From Paraburkholderia sp. LEh10 (lineage in GTDB: Bacteria > Pseudomonadota > Gammaproteobacteria > Burkholderiales > Burkholderiaceae), in the NCBI RefSeq assembly GCF_017814945.1, contig NZ_JAGIPX010000019.1, positions 80,201 through 144,200 of the forward strand: a stretch of DNA of 64,000 bases, written 5' to 3'. Of the stretch, positions 63,616 through 64,000 are shown in pieces. Both the position numbers and the translations under genes were made by a program. Numbering within the stretch: position 1 is the stretch's first letter; every line of letters starts with the position of its first letter. The notes below the pieces were generated by a model. That model saw only the letters and a program-made list of their open reading frames with translations. It was not told the DNA's origin and searched no databases.

Positions 63616-63796
63616 ACCTGACATCAGGTTTTGGCTGTACAACTGCCGGCGTATCCGGACGACCCTGTCGGGCGCCGCCGTATTGCCCGTGACGCCGAAG
63701 CAATCCAGCACGCTGCGGGAAAGCGGCAGCGCCCCCGCCCCTAACCAAGCAAAGCATGTGAAAACGGAGGAGAAAATCAGCAGTCGCCTGCCGTGA

Positions 63797-64000
63797 GGAA
63801 CCGTGCTTCGAGACGGCATCACTGCACCGCTCAAAACGACGAACAGAGGAACCGCACAACCAATAGCTTGACCGGACATTTAAAAATTCGGATTGAAAAA
63901 TAAATCAACTACTATTCTTTATCGGCTATTTCGAAAATGGAATGGGTAATGCGGCTTACCGGGCATGTGGGTTAAAGGTAGAAAAGTCGAGCTTTCCGGC
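63797..64000. other. AT-rich end of window
   Basis: About 200 bp past the interrupted gene, notably AT-rich at 63880-63950. No gene, repeat or promoter recognised before the window ends. Confidence 0.4.

Larger units (their letters stand above)
60907..63796 (+). pseudogene. Polytopic membrane protein paralogue interrupted by an IS
   Basis: Same family as 49685-51658: HPYTGI, VLYTAQALYNAHPAHFAHDL, FFEFGSQDHWTIYG, and the C-terminal YWDGPSDEIVYPWLMMRTSS. The frame runs normally to WSP, then enters the IS at 62751 and stops after about three more codons. After the IS the frame resumes as RPDIRFWLYNCRRIRTTLSG, aligning with the paralogue's DTNIHYWLYNCRHIRAA. Removing the IS plus one CTAG restores a single frame of 674 codons. 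The 616-codon 5' part could still be made but lacks its natural end. Confidence 0.88.

Overview
The window looks like a chromosomal segment of a high-GC betaproteobacterium of the Burkholderiales, most likely Paraburkholderia or a close relative. The assignment is an inference from gene content: a soxBDAG-folB sarcosine operon next to sdaA, a BetR-domain response regulator, VpsR-type sigma-54 activators and strongly GC-biased codon use. No rRNA, tRNA or CRISPR array was recognised.

Layout. 1-9.8 kb: the 5' end of a VpsR-type regulator (cut by the window edge), an OsmC protein, a hydroxyacid dehydrogenase, small DUF proteins, an aldo/keto reductase remnant, a chloroperoxidase-like hydrolase, a lone polysaccharide pyruvyl transferase, two glyoxalase-fold proteins, and a divergent AraC regulator/zinc alcohol dehydrogenase pair. 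9.9-10.7 kb holds two inverted copies of a dispersed repeat, each with a perfect long palindrome; a partial third copy lies at 23.5 kb. 10.7-19.6 kb is a one-carbon/glycine-betaine end-pathway locus: sdaA and soxBDAG-folB plus a small ORF on the minus strand, with a divergent GlxA/GbdR-type regulator. Heterotetrameric sarcosine oxidase gives glycine and a folate C1 unit; serine made from glycine would be deaminated to pyruvate by SdaA. A 13-bp tandem repeat sits between sdaA and the regulator. 19.7-23.4 kb: zwf and a two-gene trans-3-hydroxy-L-proline pathway (dehydratase plus pyrroline-2-carboxylate reductase). 24.1-27.4 kb: a BetR-receiver regulator facing a hybrid histidine kinase and an exported putative sensor protein. 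27.5-43.3 kb: housekeeping and accessory genes, including a phosphoribosyltransferase-HAD fusion, a NERD/SF1 helicase, two GSTs, a Zur-like regulator, a TetR/MFS efflux pair, a zinc-ribbon membrane protein, an orphan TAXI binding protein, a FUSC exporter, and a urea transporter/class II aldolase/tautomerase run.

43.4-64 kb is accessory. It begins with small hypotheticals and decayed coding fragments, then a VpsR-like sigma-54 activator (45.2 kb), then AAA+ and helical-repeat pseudogenes. The rest is a cell-envelope glycan island: a polytopic membrane protein, an FAD oxidoreductase with GtrA, a glycosyltransferase/methyltransferase pair, a GtrB/GtrA/GT-C lipid-linked sugar cassette, and a paralogue of the first membrane protein that is cut by an 861-bp IS5-family element.

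The most interesting signal is regulatory. Three transcription units of this island (promoters near 49,235, 56,105 and 60,481) each carry a GG-N10-GC sigma-54 promoter, an upstream GTTTC-N6-GARAC inverted repeat (two perfect, one with a single mismatch), and a 400-470 nt leader containing a short ORF with a purine-rich ribosome site. With the VpsR-like activator encoded in the same island, this looks like a self-contained RpoN-dependent glycan regulon that has not been pointed out to my knowledge.
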